From Streptomyces spiralis (GTDB lineage: Bacteria > Actinomycetota > Actinomycetes > Streptomycetales > Streptomycetaceae), in the NCBI RefSeq assembly GCF_014654675.1, contig NZ_BNBC01000003.1, positions 167,102 to 231,101 on the forward strand: 64,000 nucleotides of DNA, given 5' to 3'. Of this stretch, positions 24,365 through 31,057 are shown in pieces. The notes under the pieces were generated by a model. The model did not search any database, was not told the origin of the DNA, and was given only the letters and a program-made list of their open reading frames with translations. A program made the position numbers and the translations under genes. Every line of letters starts with the position of its first letter. Positions within the stretch are counted from its first letter, which is position 1.

Positions 24365-24404
24365 ATCCGGGTGTGGACAAATCAGTCATCCGGGTACGGA
24401 CAAA
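24365..24404. promoter_or_regulatory. Direct repeat before the MFS exporter gene
   Basis: ATCCGGGTGTGGACAAA (24365-24381) recurs as ATCCGGGTACGGACAAA (24388-24404): 15 of 17 bases match at a 23-bp period. It lies 43 bp upstream of the MFS start in otherwise non-coding sequence, a good position for a regulator-binding site. No regulator gene is adjacent. Confidence 0.5.
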
Positions 24405-24446
24405 ACGCGTGGCCCGGATCGAAGGCTGCTCGGTACGGTCGCGGCC

Positions 24447-25916
24447 ATGTCCACCGTTCCCGCGGCCCGCGACAGCGGACGAGCCTGGGCCCTGCTGCTC
24501 GTTCTCTGCGGCACGATCTTCCTCGAGGGCAGCGATGTCGCCATGCTGGCCGTTGCCGTCCCCACCATCCGCGCGGACCTCGGTCTGACCACCGGCACCG
24601 CGGCGTGGGTGATGAGCGCCTACGTGCTCGGCTACGCCGGCTTCACCCTGCTCGGCGGCCGCGCCGCCGATCTGCTGGGCAGGCGGCGGATGTTCCTCAC
24701 CTGGCTGGGCGTCTTCCTGGTCTTCTCCACGCTGGGCGGCTTCGCCGTCGACGGCTGGATGCTGATCGTGGCCCGGTTCGTCGCCGGCGTGGCTTCGGCC
24801 TTCATGACACCCGCCGCCATGTCGATCATCACGACCTCCTACCCGGAGGGGCCGCGGCGCGACAAGGCCCTGCTGGTCTTCGCCGGCGTCGGCGCCGGCG
24901 GCTTCTCGCTGGGCCTGGTCATCGGCGGGCTCCTGACGGAACTCGGCTGGCGCTGGGTGTTCTTCGCCCCGGTGTTCCTGGCCGGCGCCATCCTGCTCTC
25001 GGCGCTCAGGCTGGTGCCGGCCCAGGCCCGCCCCGAGCCCGCGCGACGCGGCTACGACCTGTCCGGCGCCGCCGGCGCCGCCGCCGCGATGCTGGTGTTC
25101 GCCTACGGCATCGTCCGGCTGGAACACGGCAGTGAAGGACTCGGACCGACGCTCGGCGCACTCGCCGCCGGGCCGGCGCTGGTCGCGGCGTTCATCGTGA
25201 TCGAACGGCGCGCCAAGGCGCCGCTCGTCCCGCTGGGGATCTTCCGAAAGACCGCGATGGTGCGGGCCGACCTCGGCGCGCTGCTCTTTCTGGGCGCGTT
25301 CTTCGGGTTCCAGTTCATCGTCACGCTCTATCTTCAGGAGCTGCGCGGCTGGTCCTCGCTGCAGACCGCGATCACGCTGATCGCCATGGGCTGCGACGCC
25401 GTGCTGGCACCCACCCTCACTCCGCGCCTGGTCAACCGCTACGGCAACAGCCGGGTGATCCTCGGCGGCTTCCTGCTGGCGATCGTGGCCTACGGACTCT
25501 TCCTGCCGGTCGGGATGCACTGGCCGTTCGCGGCGATGTTCCCGACGCTGATCATCGCGGGCACCGCCTTCGCCCTCGCCTACGGGCCGCTCACCATCGC
25601 GGCGACCGAGAGCGTGGCCAAGGAGGAGCACGGCCTGGCCGGCGGGCTGCTGTACACGTTCACCCAGTTCGGCTCGGCGGTCGGGATCTCCGCGGTGACC
25701 GCGGTGTACGGGAGCGCCGTGGCCGGCACCGACGGCTCACCCGGCGCGGTGCTGGACGCCTACCGCACCGCGCTCGTCGTCCCGGTGGTCATGGTGCTGC
25801 TGGGCGCGGCCGTCTCCGCCGTCGGCCTGCGCGGCGCCAGGGCCGCCGACGCCCGGCGCGAGGGCACGGCGCCCGCGCCCCGCGACGAGGTGGGCGACGT
25901 TCTCTCCGGGCCCTGA
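24447..25916 (+). CDS. MFS drug/metabolite exporter, DHA2-type
   Basis: This 489-aa protein has about 14 membrane helices. It carries the MFS motif A (GGRAADLLGRRRMFL), motif C-like segments (GFSLGLVIGGLLTELGWRWV) and the 14-TM loop AYGIVRLEHGSEGLGPTLGA. These define the drug:H+ antiporter 2 group, which exports antibiotics, dyes or endogenous metabolites using the proton gradient. The start at 24447 is the ATG ahead of STVPAARDSG; no strong ribosome-binding site is seen. The gene stands alone. The C-terminal tail is Ala/Arg-rich and cytoplasmic. Substrate unknown. Confidence 0.9.
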   Translation: MSTVPAARDSGRAWALLLVLCGTIFLEGSDVAMLAVAVPTIRADLGLTTGTAAWVMSAYVLGYAGFTLLGGRAADLLGRRRMFLTWLGVFLVFSTLGGFAVDGWMLIVARFVAGVASAFMTPAAMSIITTSYPEGPRRDKALLVFAGVGAGGFSLGLVIGGLLTELGWRWVFFAPVFLAGAILLSALRLVPAQARPEPARRGYDLSGAAGAAAAMLVFAYGIVRLEHGSEGLGPTLGALAAGPALVAAFIVIERRAKAPLVPLGIFRKTAMVRADLGALLFLGAFFGFQFIVTLYLQELRGWSSLQTAITLIAMGCDAVLAPTLTPRLVNRYGNSRVILGGFLLAIVAYGLFLPVGMHWPFAAMFPTLIIAGTAFALAYGPLTIAATESVAKEEHGLAGGLLYTFTQFGSAVGISAVTAVYGSAVAGTDGSPGAVLDAYRTALVVPVVMVLLGAAVSAVGLRGARAADARREGTAPAPRDEVGDVLSGP

Positions 25917-26022
25917 CGACGGCACGCCGCGGCGGCTACGACGCCGACGAGCCGGTCGACCGGGCCGTCGAGACACCCTGCGCGGCCACCTCCTTCGCGC
26001 ACCGCCCGTCCTCCATGGGCGC

Positions 26023-27015
26023 CTACCCCAGGGACCGGAGCCTGGCCACGCTGTCGGCGAGGGTACGACGGCAGAAGGCGAGGTGGTCGGAGCCGAAGCC
26101 GCGGGGGCCGCACTCGATGACGAGCAGCAGGCCGAGATAGAGGTGGTAGAGGGCGAGCCGGTGGTGGAACGCGGGGCCGAAGTCCAGGCTGCCTCCGGCC
26201 CCGGTGTAGCCCGCGACGAGGTCGCTGTCCGGACCGGCGTCGCCGCCGAAGGCCAAGGAGACCAGTTCGGCGGCGGGATCGCCCCAGAACGCCCGCTCAT
26301 GGTCGATGAGTCCGGTGATCCGGGCGTGCTCCCCGTCGTCGGTGAGGTGGACGAAGATGTTGCCCGGCCACAGGTCGAAGTGGACCAGTCGGGGTTCGGT
26401 GACCTCGTCGAGGGCGTACCCGCCGTCGGCGACCAGTTTGCGTATGTCGGCGTGGGACACCCCGAGCGGGGACTGCCAGCGCTCGGCGTCGTCCAGGAGC
26501 GCGTCCACCATGGCGGAGAACGCTGTCCGCCAGTCGGTGGCGGACAGCGCCGACTCGGCGGCCGGGTAGCCGAACCGGCCGTCCTCCGGTGCCAGGGTGT
26601 GCAGCCGTGCGGTGATCGCGCCCAGCTCGCGGCGCAGTGCCGCGTGGACGGTGGGTGACAGGCTGTCGGTCGCCTTGTCCCAGGGTGTGCCCACCAGGTG
26701 GGAGAGGACGAGGAACTCCTTGCCCGCGTGCAGCAGGGAGGGGGCCGGCACCTCACCGTCCGGGAGGCCGGCGATGCGCCGGTAGACCATGGCCTCCGTG
26801 CCGAGAATGCCCAGTTCGTAGCGGAGGACCGCGACGTCGGCCGGTGGGGCGATCTTGACCACGGCGGGCCGGCCGTCGTCCAGCGCGACACGGTAGGCGG
26901 TGTTGAACCAGCCGTCGGCCAGTTCGGCCTCCACGCGGCACCCGACACCCGCGGAGGCACGGAGCATGGTGTCGAGTTCGTCGGGGGTCACGCTGCGCTT
27001 GGTCTGGCTCTGCAT
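26023..27015 (-). CDS. Aminoglycoside-phosphotransferase-fold small-molecule kinase
   Basis: This 330-aa protein kinase-like enzyme (APH/choline kinase fold) has an N-lobe with GWFNTAYRVALDDGRPAVVKI (ATP-binding, Lys), hinge FLVLSHLVGTPWDKA, catalytic loop LVHFDLWPGNIFVH (Asp and Asn present) and metal-binding GLIDHERAFWGDP (Asp). All catalytic residues are intact, so it is likely active. Substrates in this family include antibiotics, choline, homoserine and sugars; resistance should not be assumed. The start at 27015 is preceded by a CebR-like palindrome at 27041-27054. Its right neighbour (GNAT) is divergent. Confidence 0.82.
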   Translation of the reverse strand: MQSQTKRSVTPDELDTMLRASAGVGCRVEAELADGWFNTAYRVALDDGRPAVVKIAPPADVAVLRYELGILGTEAMVYRRIAGLPDGEVPAPSLLHAGKEFLVLSHLVGTPWDKATDSLSPTVHAALRRELGAITARLHTLAPEDGRFGYPAAESALSATDWRTAFSAMVDALLDDAERWQSPLGVSHADIRKLVADGGYALDEVTEPRLVHFDLWPGNIFVHLTDDGEHARITGLIDHERAFWGDPAAELVSLAFGGDAGPDSDLVAGYTGAGGSLDFGPAFHHRLALYHLYLGLLLVIECGPRGFGSDHLAFCRRTLADSVARLRSLG

Positions 27016-27040
27016 GAGGCACGCTTTCGGACACGGGACT

Positions 27041-27054
27041 TGGAAGCGCTCCCA
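27041..27054. promoter_or_regulatory. CebR-like palindrome between divergent kinase and GNAT genes
   Basis: TGGAAGCGCTCCCA differs by one base from the 14-bp CebR consensus. It lies 26 bp upstream of the phosphotransferase start, inside the expected promoter or leader. No cellulose-related gene is next to it. Confidence 0.5.
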
Positions 27055-27135
27055 TGGTGCCGGTCGTCCGCGGCCCCGTCCATACGCGGTCTTATTGGAT
27101 TGCCGCCGCCCGGCCCGGTCGGATAGGAAGCCCGC

Positions 27136-27678
27136 ATGCTGAAGGGCGACAAGGTCGGGCTCAGGGCCCGGCACGAGGACGACATCCCGATCCTGCGGAC
27201 CGAGCTCTACGACGACGTGGTCAACTCCTCGCGGGCCGAAAGTGGGCCGTGGCGGCCGATCGGGCCCGGCTCGAAGGATCCACGGCTCGTGGTGGACGAC
27301 AAGGAGCAGGGGCACGTCCCGTTCTCCGTGGTGGAGTTGGACGGCGGCACGCTGGTCGGGACCGCGACGCTGTGGGGGATAGACAATCACAACCGGTCCG
27401 CGCACATCGGGTTGGGGCTGCTGCCGTCCTGCCGCGGCAAGGGCTACGGCAGCGACGTGGTCGCGGTGCTGTGCCACTACGGTTTCGTCGTGCGCGGCCT
27501 GCACCGGCTGCAGATCGAGACCCTCTCGGACAACGCCGCGATGCTGCGCGCAGCCGAGCGCAACGGCTTCGTACGCGAAGGCGTGCTGCGCTCCTCGGCC
27601 TGGGTGATGGGCGAGTTCCTGGACGAGGTTCTGCTCGGACTCCTCGCCCGGGACTGGAAGCCGGACTCGAAGGGTTAG
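27136..27678 (+). CDS. GNAT-family N-acetyltransferase (RimJ/RimL-like)
   Basis: This 180-aa protein has the GNAT fold throughout: N-terminal LRARHEDDIPILRTELYDDV, central beta strands VVELDGGTLVGTATLWGID and acetyl-CoA-binding motif A (HIGLGLLPSCRGKGYGSDVV, Q/RxxGxG/A-like loop). The C-terminal block RLQIETLSDNAAMLRAAERN resembles RimJ/RimL, which acetylate protein N-termini or small amines. The ATG at 27136 has no strong ribosome-binding site but matches the conserved N-terminus. The target is unknown. Confidence 0.85.
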   Translation: MLKGDKVGLRARHEDDIPILRTELYDDVVNSSRAESGPWRPIGPGSKDPRLVVDDKEQGHVPFSVVELDGGTLVGTATLWGIDNHNRSAHIGLGLLPSCRGKGYGSDVVAVLCHYGFVVRGLHRLQIETLSDNAAMLRAAERNGFVREGVLRSSAWVMGEFLDEVLLGLLARDWKPDSKG

Positions 27679-27855
27679 GGCCTGTCCGGCGGATCAAGGT
27701 GCGGGTAAGGGCGCGGTCAACCCGGTCTGCGCGATGGTCCGCCAGACACCCCTTGGTCCGCATCAGCACGCGGGCGGTCCGGGCATGCCTGGGGTGGCCG
27801 AGGTGCCACGACTTCCGGACAACCGCCCTTACGCGCGGGCAGCGAGTCACCGGCA

Positions 27856-27878
27856 AGGGTGTACCGGCAGTACACCCT
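27856..27878. promoter_or_regulatory. 9-bp perfect dyad before the XRE regulator gene
   Basis: AGGGTGTAC-CGGCA-GTACACCCT is a perfect inverted repeat with a 5-bp spacer. It ends 30 bp before the GTG of the regulator gene, where it would cover the promoter, so autoregulation by the XRE protein is the likely role. Confidence 0.65.
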
Positions 27879-27908
27879 CCCACGGCCTGCGGGACGTACG
27901 GTCGAGGG

Positions 27909-28802
27909 GTGGACAACCGTGAAGAGGTCCGCGAGTTCCTCACCTCGCGGCGCGCAAATATCACCCCCGAGCAGGCCGGACTGCCCGCGGGCTCCCGGCG
28001 CCGCGTGCCCGGCCTGCGCCGCAGTGAGGTCGCCGCCCTGGCCGACATGAGCGTCGAGTACTACGCCAAACTCGAACGCGGCAACCTCGCCGGTGTCTCC
28101 CCGGCCGTCCTGGAGGCCGTCGCCCGCGCCCTCCAGCGGGACGACGCCGAACGCGCCCACCTCCTCCACCTCGGGCAGGCCGCCGACGGCTCCGACGTCC
28201 TCACCCGTCCCCGGCGGCGCCGGTCCAAGGGCCAGTGGAAGCCCCACCGCAGCCTGCAGTGGACCCTGGACGCCATCACCGCCGGACCCGCCTTCGTCCG
28301 CAACGGCCGCATGGACCTCCTCGCCGCCAACCAGCTCGCCCGCGCCTTCTACCGCGACGTCTACGCCGGCCCCGCGAACCAGTCGAACCTCGCCCGCTTC
28401 AACTTCCTCGACCCCGCCTCCCGCCGCTTCTACCCCGACTGGGGCCTCTTCGCCGACATGGCCGTCGCCATCCTGCGCACCGAGGCGGGCCGTAACCCGT
28501 ACGACAAGGAGCTGCACGACCTCGTCGGGGAGCTGTCCACCCGCAGCGAGGAGTTCCGCACCCGCTGGGGTGCCCACAACGTCCGCCACCACGGCACCGG
28601 CACGAAGCGGTTCCATCATTCGGTCGTCGGCGAACTCACCCTCGCCTTCGAAGGCCTCGACATGGCCGCCGAACCCGGCCTCACCCTCACCATCTACACC
28701 GCCGAGCCCGGCTCGCCCTCGGAAGAGGGCCTGCGCCTGCTCGCCTCCTGGGCCGCCACCCACGAGGCCCCGGCGCCCTGGCGACAGCCCACGACGAGCT
28801 GA
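27909..28802 (+). CDS. XRE-family regulator with MmyB-like ligand-binding domain
   Basis: This 297-aa protein has an N-terminal helix-turn-helix (about residues 5-75: LTSRRANITPEQAGLP, VPGLRRSEVAALADMSVEYY, KLERGNLAGVSPAVLEAVAR). The C-terminal domain (about 105-275) has the MmyB-type ligand-binding features LLAANQLARAFYRDVY and FLDPASRRFYPDW. Such proteins in actinobacteria bind fatty-acid-like ligands and usually repress an adjacent oxidoreductase or efflux gene; none is clearly linked here. GTG at 27909 is the start; the gene may have a very short leader. A perfect dyad sits just upstream. Confidence 0.88.
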   Translation: MDNREEVREFLTSRRANITPEQAGLPAGSRRRVPGLRRSEVAALADMSVEYYAKLERGNLAGVSPAVLEAVARALQRDDAERAHLLHLGQAADGSDVLTRPRRRRSKGQWKPHRSLQWTLDAITAGPAFVRNGRMDLLAANQLARAFYRDVYAGPANQSNLARFNFLDPASRRFYPDWGLFADMAVAILRTEAGRNPYDKELHDLVGELSTRSEEFRTRWGAHNVRHHGTGTKRFHHSVVGELTLAFEGLDMAAEPGLTLTIYTAEPGSPSEEGLRLLASWAATHEAPAPWRQPTTS

Positions 28803-28859
28803 CGCTCCGCGCCTTCCCCTGAGCTTCCTGGAAGGGTGCGCCGGCACGTCGCAGCCAAT

Positions 28860-28879
28860 TAGGTAGACTGACCTACCTA
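28860..28879. promoter_or_regulatory. TetR-type operator
   Basis: TAGGTAG-ACTGAC-CTACCTA is a perfect 7-bp inverted repeat in a locally AT-rich stretch, ending 8 bp before the ribosome-binding site of the TetR gene. This is a typical autoregulatory operator that would also control the coupled exporter gene. Confidence 0.8.
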
Positions 28880-28897
28880 GCGACTGCAGGAGGCGTG

Positions 28898-29506
28898 ATG
28901 AGCAAGACCGATGCCGTGGCACCGGAGCCCGGTAGGCGGCGGAGACCCGCACGCGAGCGGTTGCTGGCCGCCGCGTCCCGCCGCTTCTACGCCGACGGTG
29001 TCGCCGCCACGGGCATCGACACGATCACCGCCGAAGCGGGCGTGGCCAAGATGAGCCTGTACAACAACTTCTCCTCCAAGGCCGACCTGGTGATCGCCTA
29101 CCTCGACGCGCGGCACGAGGAGTGGCTGGGCCTGTACCGGCAGCGGCTGGCCGAGGCGGAGGGCGCGCGCGGCGGCGTCCTCGCCGTCTTCGACGCGTAC
29201 GCGGACCATGCGGCCTTCGCCTACGAGCACGGCTTCCGGGGGTGCGGTCTGCTCAACGCGGCCGCCGAACTGCCCGCGGGAGACGAGGGGCGCCTCGTCG
29301 TCCGCCGGCACAAGGAGGAGGTCGAGTCCCTGCTCGCCGAGCACGTCGAGGACCTCCTGCCGGATCAGCCCGAGCGGGCCCGTGCGGTGGCGGAGCATCT
29401 GGCGTTCCTGCTGGAGGGCGCGATGGCCCGCGCGGGTCTGGAGGGCGCCGGCACCCGGCTCGAGCACGCCCGGACGATCGCGGCCGACCTGCTGGACCGG
29501 CTGTGA
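28898..29506 (+). CDS. TetR/AcrR-family regulator
   Basis: This 202-aa protein has an N-terminal TetR HTH (about residues 15-60: RERLLAAASRRFYADGVAAT, GIDTITAEAGVAKMSLYNNF, then SKADLV). The ligand domain (about 80-200) has GCGLLNAAAELP, found in TetR members near DMT or oxidoreductase genes. The ATG at 28898 is preferred over the GTG at 28895, because AGGAGG at 28888-28893 fits the ATG better. The stop overlaps the GTG of the next gene, so regulator and exporter form one unit, probably self-controlled through the upstream dyad. Confidence 0.9.
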   Translation: MSKTDAVAPEPGRRRRPARERLLAAASRRFYADGVAATGIDTITAEAGVAKMSLYNNFSSKADLVIAYLDARHEEWLGLYRQRLAEAEGARGGVLAVFDAYADHAAFAYEHGFRGCGLLNAAAELPAGDEGRLVVRRHKEEVESLLAEHVEDLLPDQPERARAVAEHLAFLLEGAMARAGLEGAGTRLEHARTIAADLLDRL

Positions 29507-30525
29507 CGCGGCCCGCCCGACACATGACCGGCATGACCGGCTCGACGGGCGTGGGCTCGCTGTGCGTGCTGCTGGCGTCGGTGCTCTGGGGCACCACGGG
29601 CACCGCGGCGACCTTCGCTCCCGACGTGGGACCTCTCGCGATCGGCGCCGTCGCCATGGGATGCGGAGGGCTGCTGCAGGCGCTCGTCGCCGTCCCCCGC
29701 ATCCGCAGGGAAGCACCCGCGCTCCGCAGGCGGCGCGGAGTCGTCCTCCTCGGCGGGGCGGCGGTGGGCGCCTACCCCCTGGCGTTCTACAGCTCCATGC
29801 ACCTGGCCGGAGTCGCCGCGGGGACCGTGGTGTCGATCGGCTCGGCCCCGCTCGCCTCGGCCCTCGTCGAACGCGTCATGGACGGACGCCGCCTCACCCG
29901 CCGCTGGACGGCCGGCGCCGCCCTGGGCCTGACCGGCACGGTGCTGCTCTGCGCGGCCGAATCCGCCGGTGCCCACTCCGGCCCCGCCACCCGCTCGACC
30001 GGGTCCATCGTGCTCGGCGTAGGGCTCGGCCTGGTCGCCGGCCTCACCTACGCCCTGTACTCCTGGGCGGCGCACCGCCTGATCAGCCGCGGCGTCAGCT
30101 CCGCCGCGGCCATGGGCACGGTCTTCGGCCTCGGCGGCGTGCTGCTGATGCCCGTGCTGCTGGCCACCGGCGCCCCGCTCCTCGACAGCCGGTCCAACGC
30201 GGCCGTCGGCGCCTATATGGCCCTGGTGCCCATGTTCATCGGCTACGTCCTCTTCGGCTGGGGCCTCGCGCACGTCCCGGCGAGCACCGCGACCACCCTC
30301 TCCTTGCTGGAGCCCGCCGTCGCCGCCGTACTGGCCGTCCTGGTCGTCGGCGAACGCCTGCCCGCACTGGGATGGGCCGGCATCGCGTCGGTGGTCTGCT
30401 GCCTCGCCGTGCTCACCGCACCGACCGCACCAAGACCTCGGACCACCACCCCACCGCACACCGGCGCCCACGCCGACGGCAGACCTCAGCCGGACCCCGC
30501 CCCGGCCCTGGACACCACCCGCTAG
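29503..30525 (+). CDS. EamA/DMT-family exporter coupled to TetR
   Basis: This 340-aa membrane protein has ten predicted helices in two EamA repeats (first about residues 15-150 with ASVLWGTTGTAATF; second about 165-300 with GLTYALYSWAAHRLISRG and TLSLLEPAVAAVLAVLV). The GTG at 29503 overlaps the regulator stop by 4 bp (GTGA), giving translational coupling; an internal ATG at 29524 is an alternative. The last 35 residues are a Pro/Thr-rich cytoplasmic tail. It is a metabolite or drug exporter, with substrate probably the ligand of the TetR protein. Confidence 0.9.
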   Translation: MTRPARHMTGMTGSTGVGSLCVLLASVLWGTTGTAATFAPDVGPLAIGAVAMGCGGLLQALVAVPRIRREAPALRRRRGVVLLGGAAVGAYPLAFYSSMHLAGVAAGTVVSIGSAPLASALVERVMDGRRLTRRWTAGAALGLTGTVLLCAAESAGAHSGPATRSTGSIVLGVGLGLVAGLTYALYSWAAHRLISRGVSSAAAMGTVFGLGGVLLMPVLLATGAPLLDSRSNAAVGAYMALVPMFIGYVLFGWGLAHVPASTATTLSLLEPAVAAVLAVLVVGERLPALGWAGIASVVCCLAVLTAPTAPRPRTTTPPHTGAHADGRPQPDPAPALDTTR

Positions 30526-30594
30526 CGTGAACCGAACTTTTCCGCCGCACGATGCGGAACGGTCTCGTCGTCCAGGACAGGAGAACACCGACTC

Positions 30595-30879
30595 ATGCGC
30601 ATACGTCTGGCCCTCGCCGTCACCGCGGTCGCCGCCCTAGCCCTCACCGGCTGTTCCGATCAGCACAAGCCCGGTCCCGCCGGCAAGGTGACAGCGAAGG
30701 ACACCGACCGCGAGTGCAAGTCCAAGGGGACCGGCAAGAAGAAGAAGCGCTCGTGCCACACCGAGTACGAACTGACCGTCCGTACCTCGAAGGGGGACGA
30801 GGTCGAGGTCGACGTGTCCGGTTCGGACTACAACTCGTGCTCCGAGGGCGCCTCCTATCCGAGGTGCGCGAAGCAGTGA
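30595..30879 (+). CDS. Small Lys/Cys-containing lipoprotein
   Basis: This 94-aa protein has a classic lipoprotein signal (RLALAVTAVAALALTGC; lipidated Cys about residue 19). The mature domain has four further Cys (DRECKSKG, RSCHTEYEL, YNSCSEGA, PRCAKQ), probably two disulfides, and a Lys-rich loop GKKKKRSC. It resembles many small streptomycete lipoproteins with no assigned role. It is monocistronic, with AGGAGAA before the start and a hairpin terminator after it. It is probably anchored on the outer face of the membrane. Confidence 0.82.
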   Translation: MRIRLALAVTAVAALALTGCSDQHKPGPAGKVTAKDTDRECKSKGTGKKKKRSCHTEYELTVRTSKGDEVEVDVSGSDYNSCSEGASYPRCAKQ

Positions 30880-30924
30880 CCGGGCCGCGCACGGCCAGGT
30901 GCGCGCAGGACCGCGGACGTACGA

Positions 30925-30967
30925 AGGCCTCCGGTCGTCCCGCGTACGGCGGGACTGCCGGAGGCCT
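30925..30967. terminator. Hairpin terminator after the small lipoprotein gene
   Basis: AGGCCTCCGG (30925-30934) pairs perfectly with CCGGAGGCCT (30958-30967), with an inner GTCCCGC/GCGGGAC stem. It sits between convergent genes and may serve both. Confidence 0.8.
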
Positions 30968-31057
30968 CAAGCAGTCGGCGAGGAAAGCGAAGAGACTGGA
31001 ATCAAGGAGTGATGAGAAGGAAGCCTCTTCATGGCCTCGCCACGGCCACGGTAACAG

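Noticed and set aside
25917..26022. Small open frames between the MFS gene and the phosphotransferase
   Set aside because: About 100 bp with no motif; possible relic of a lost gene but nothing supports a call.
26023..27015. Antibiotic-resistance aminoglycoside kinase
   Set aside because: The APH fold alone does not show resistance; there is no antibiotic biosynthesis context and many non-resistance members exist.
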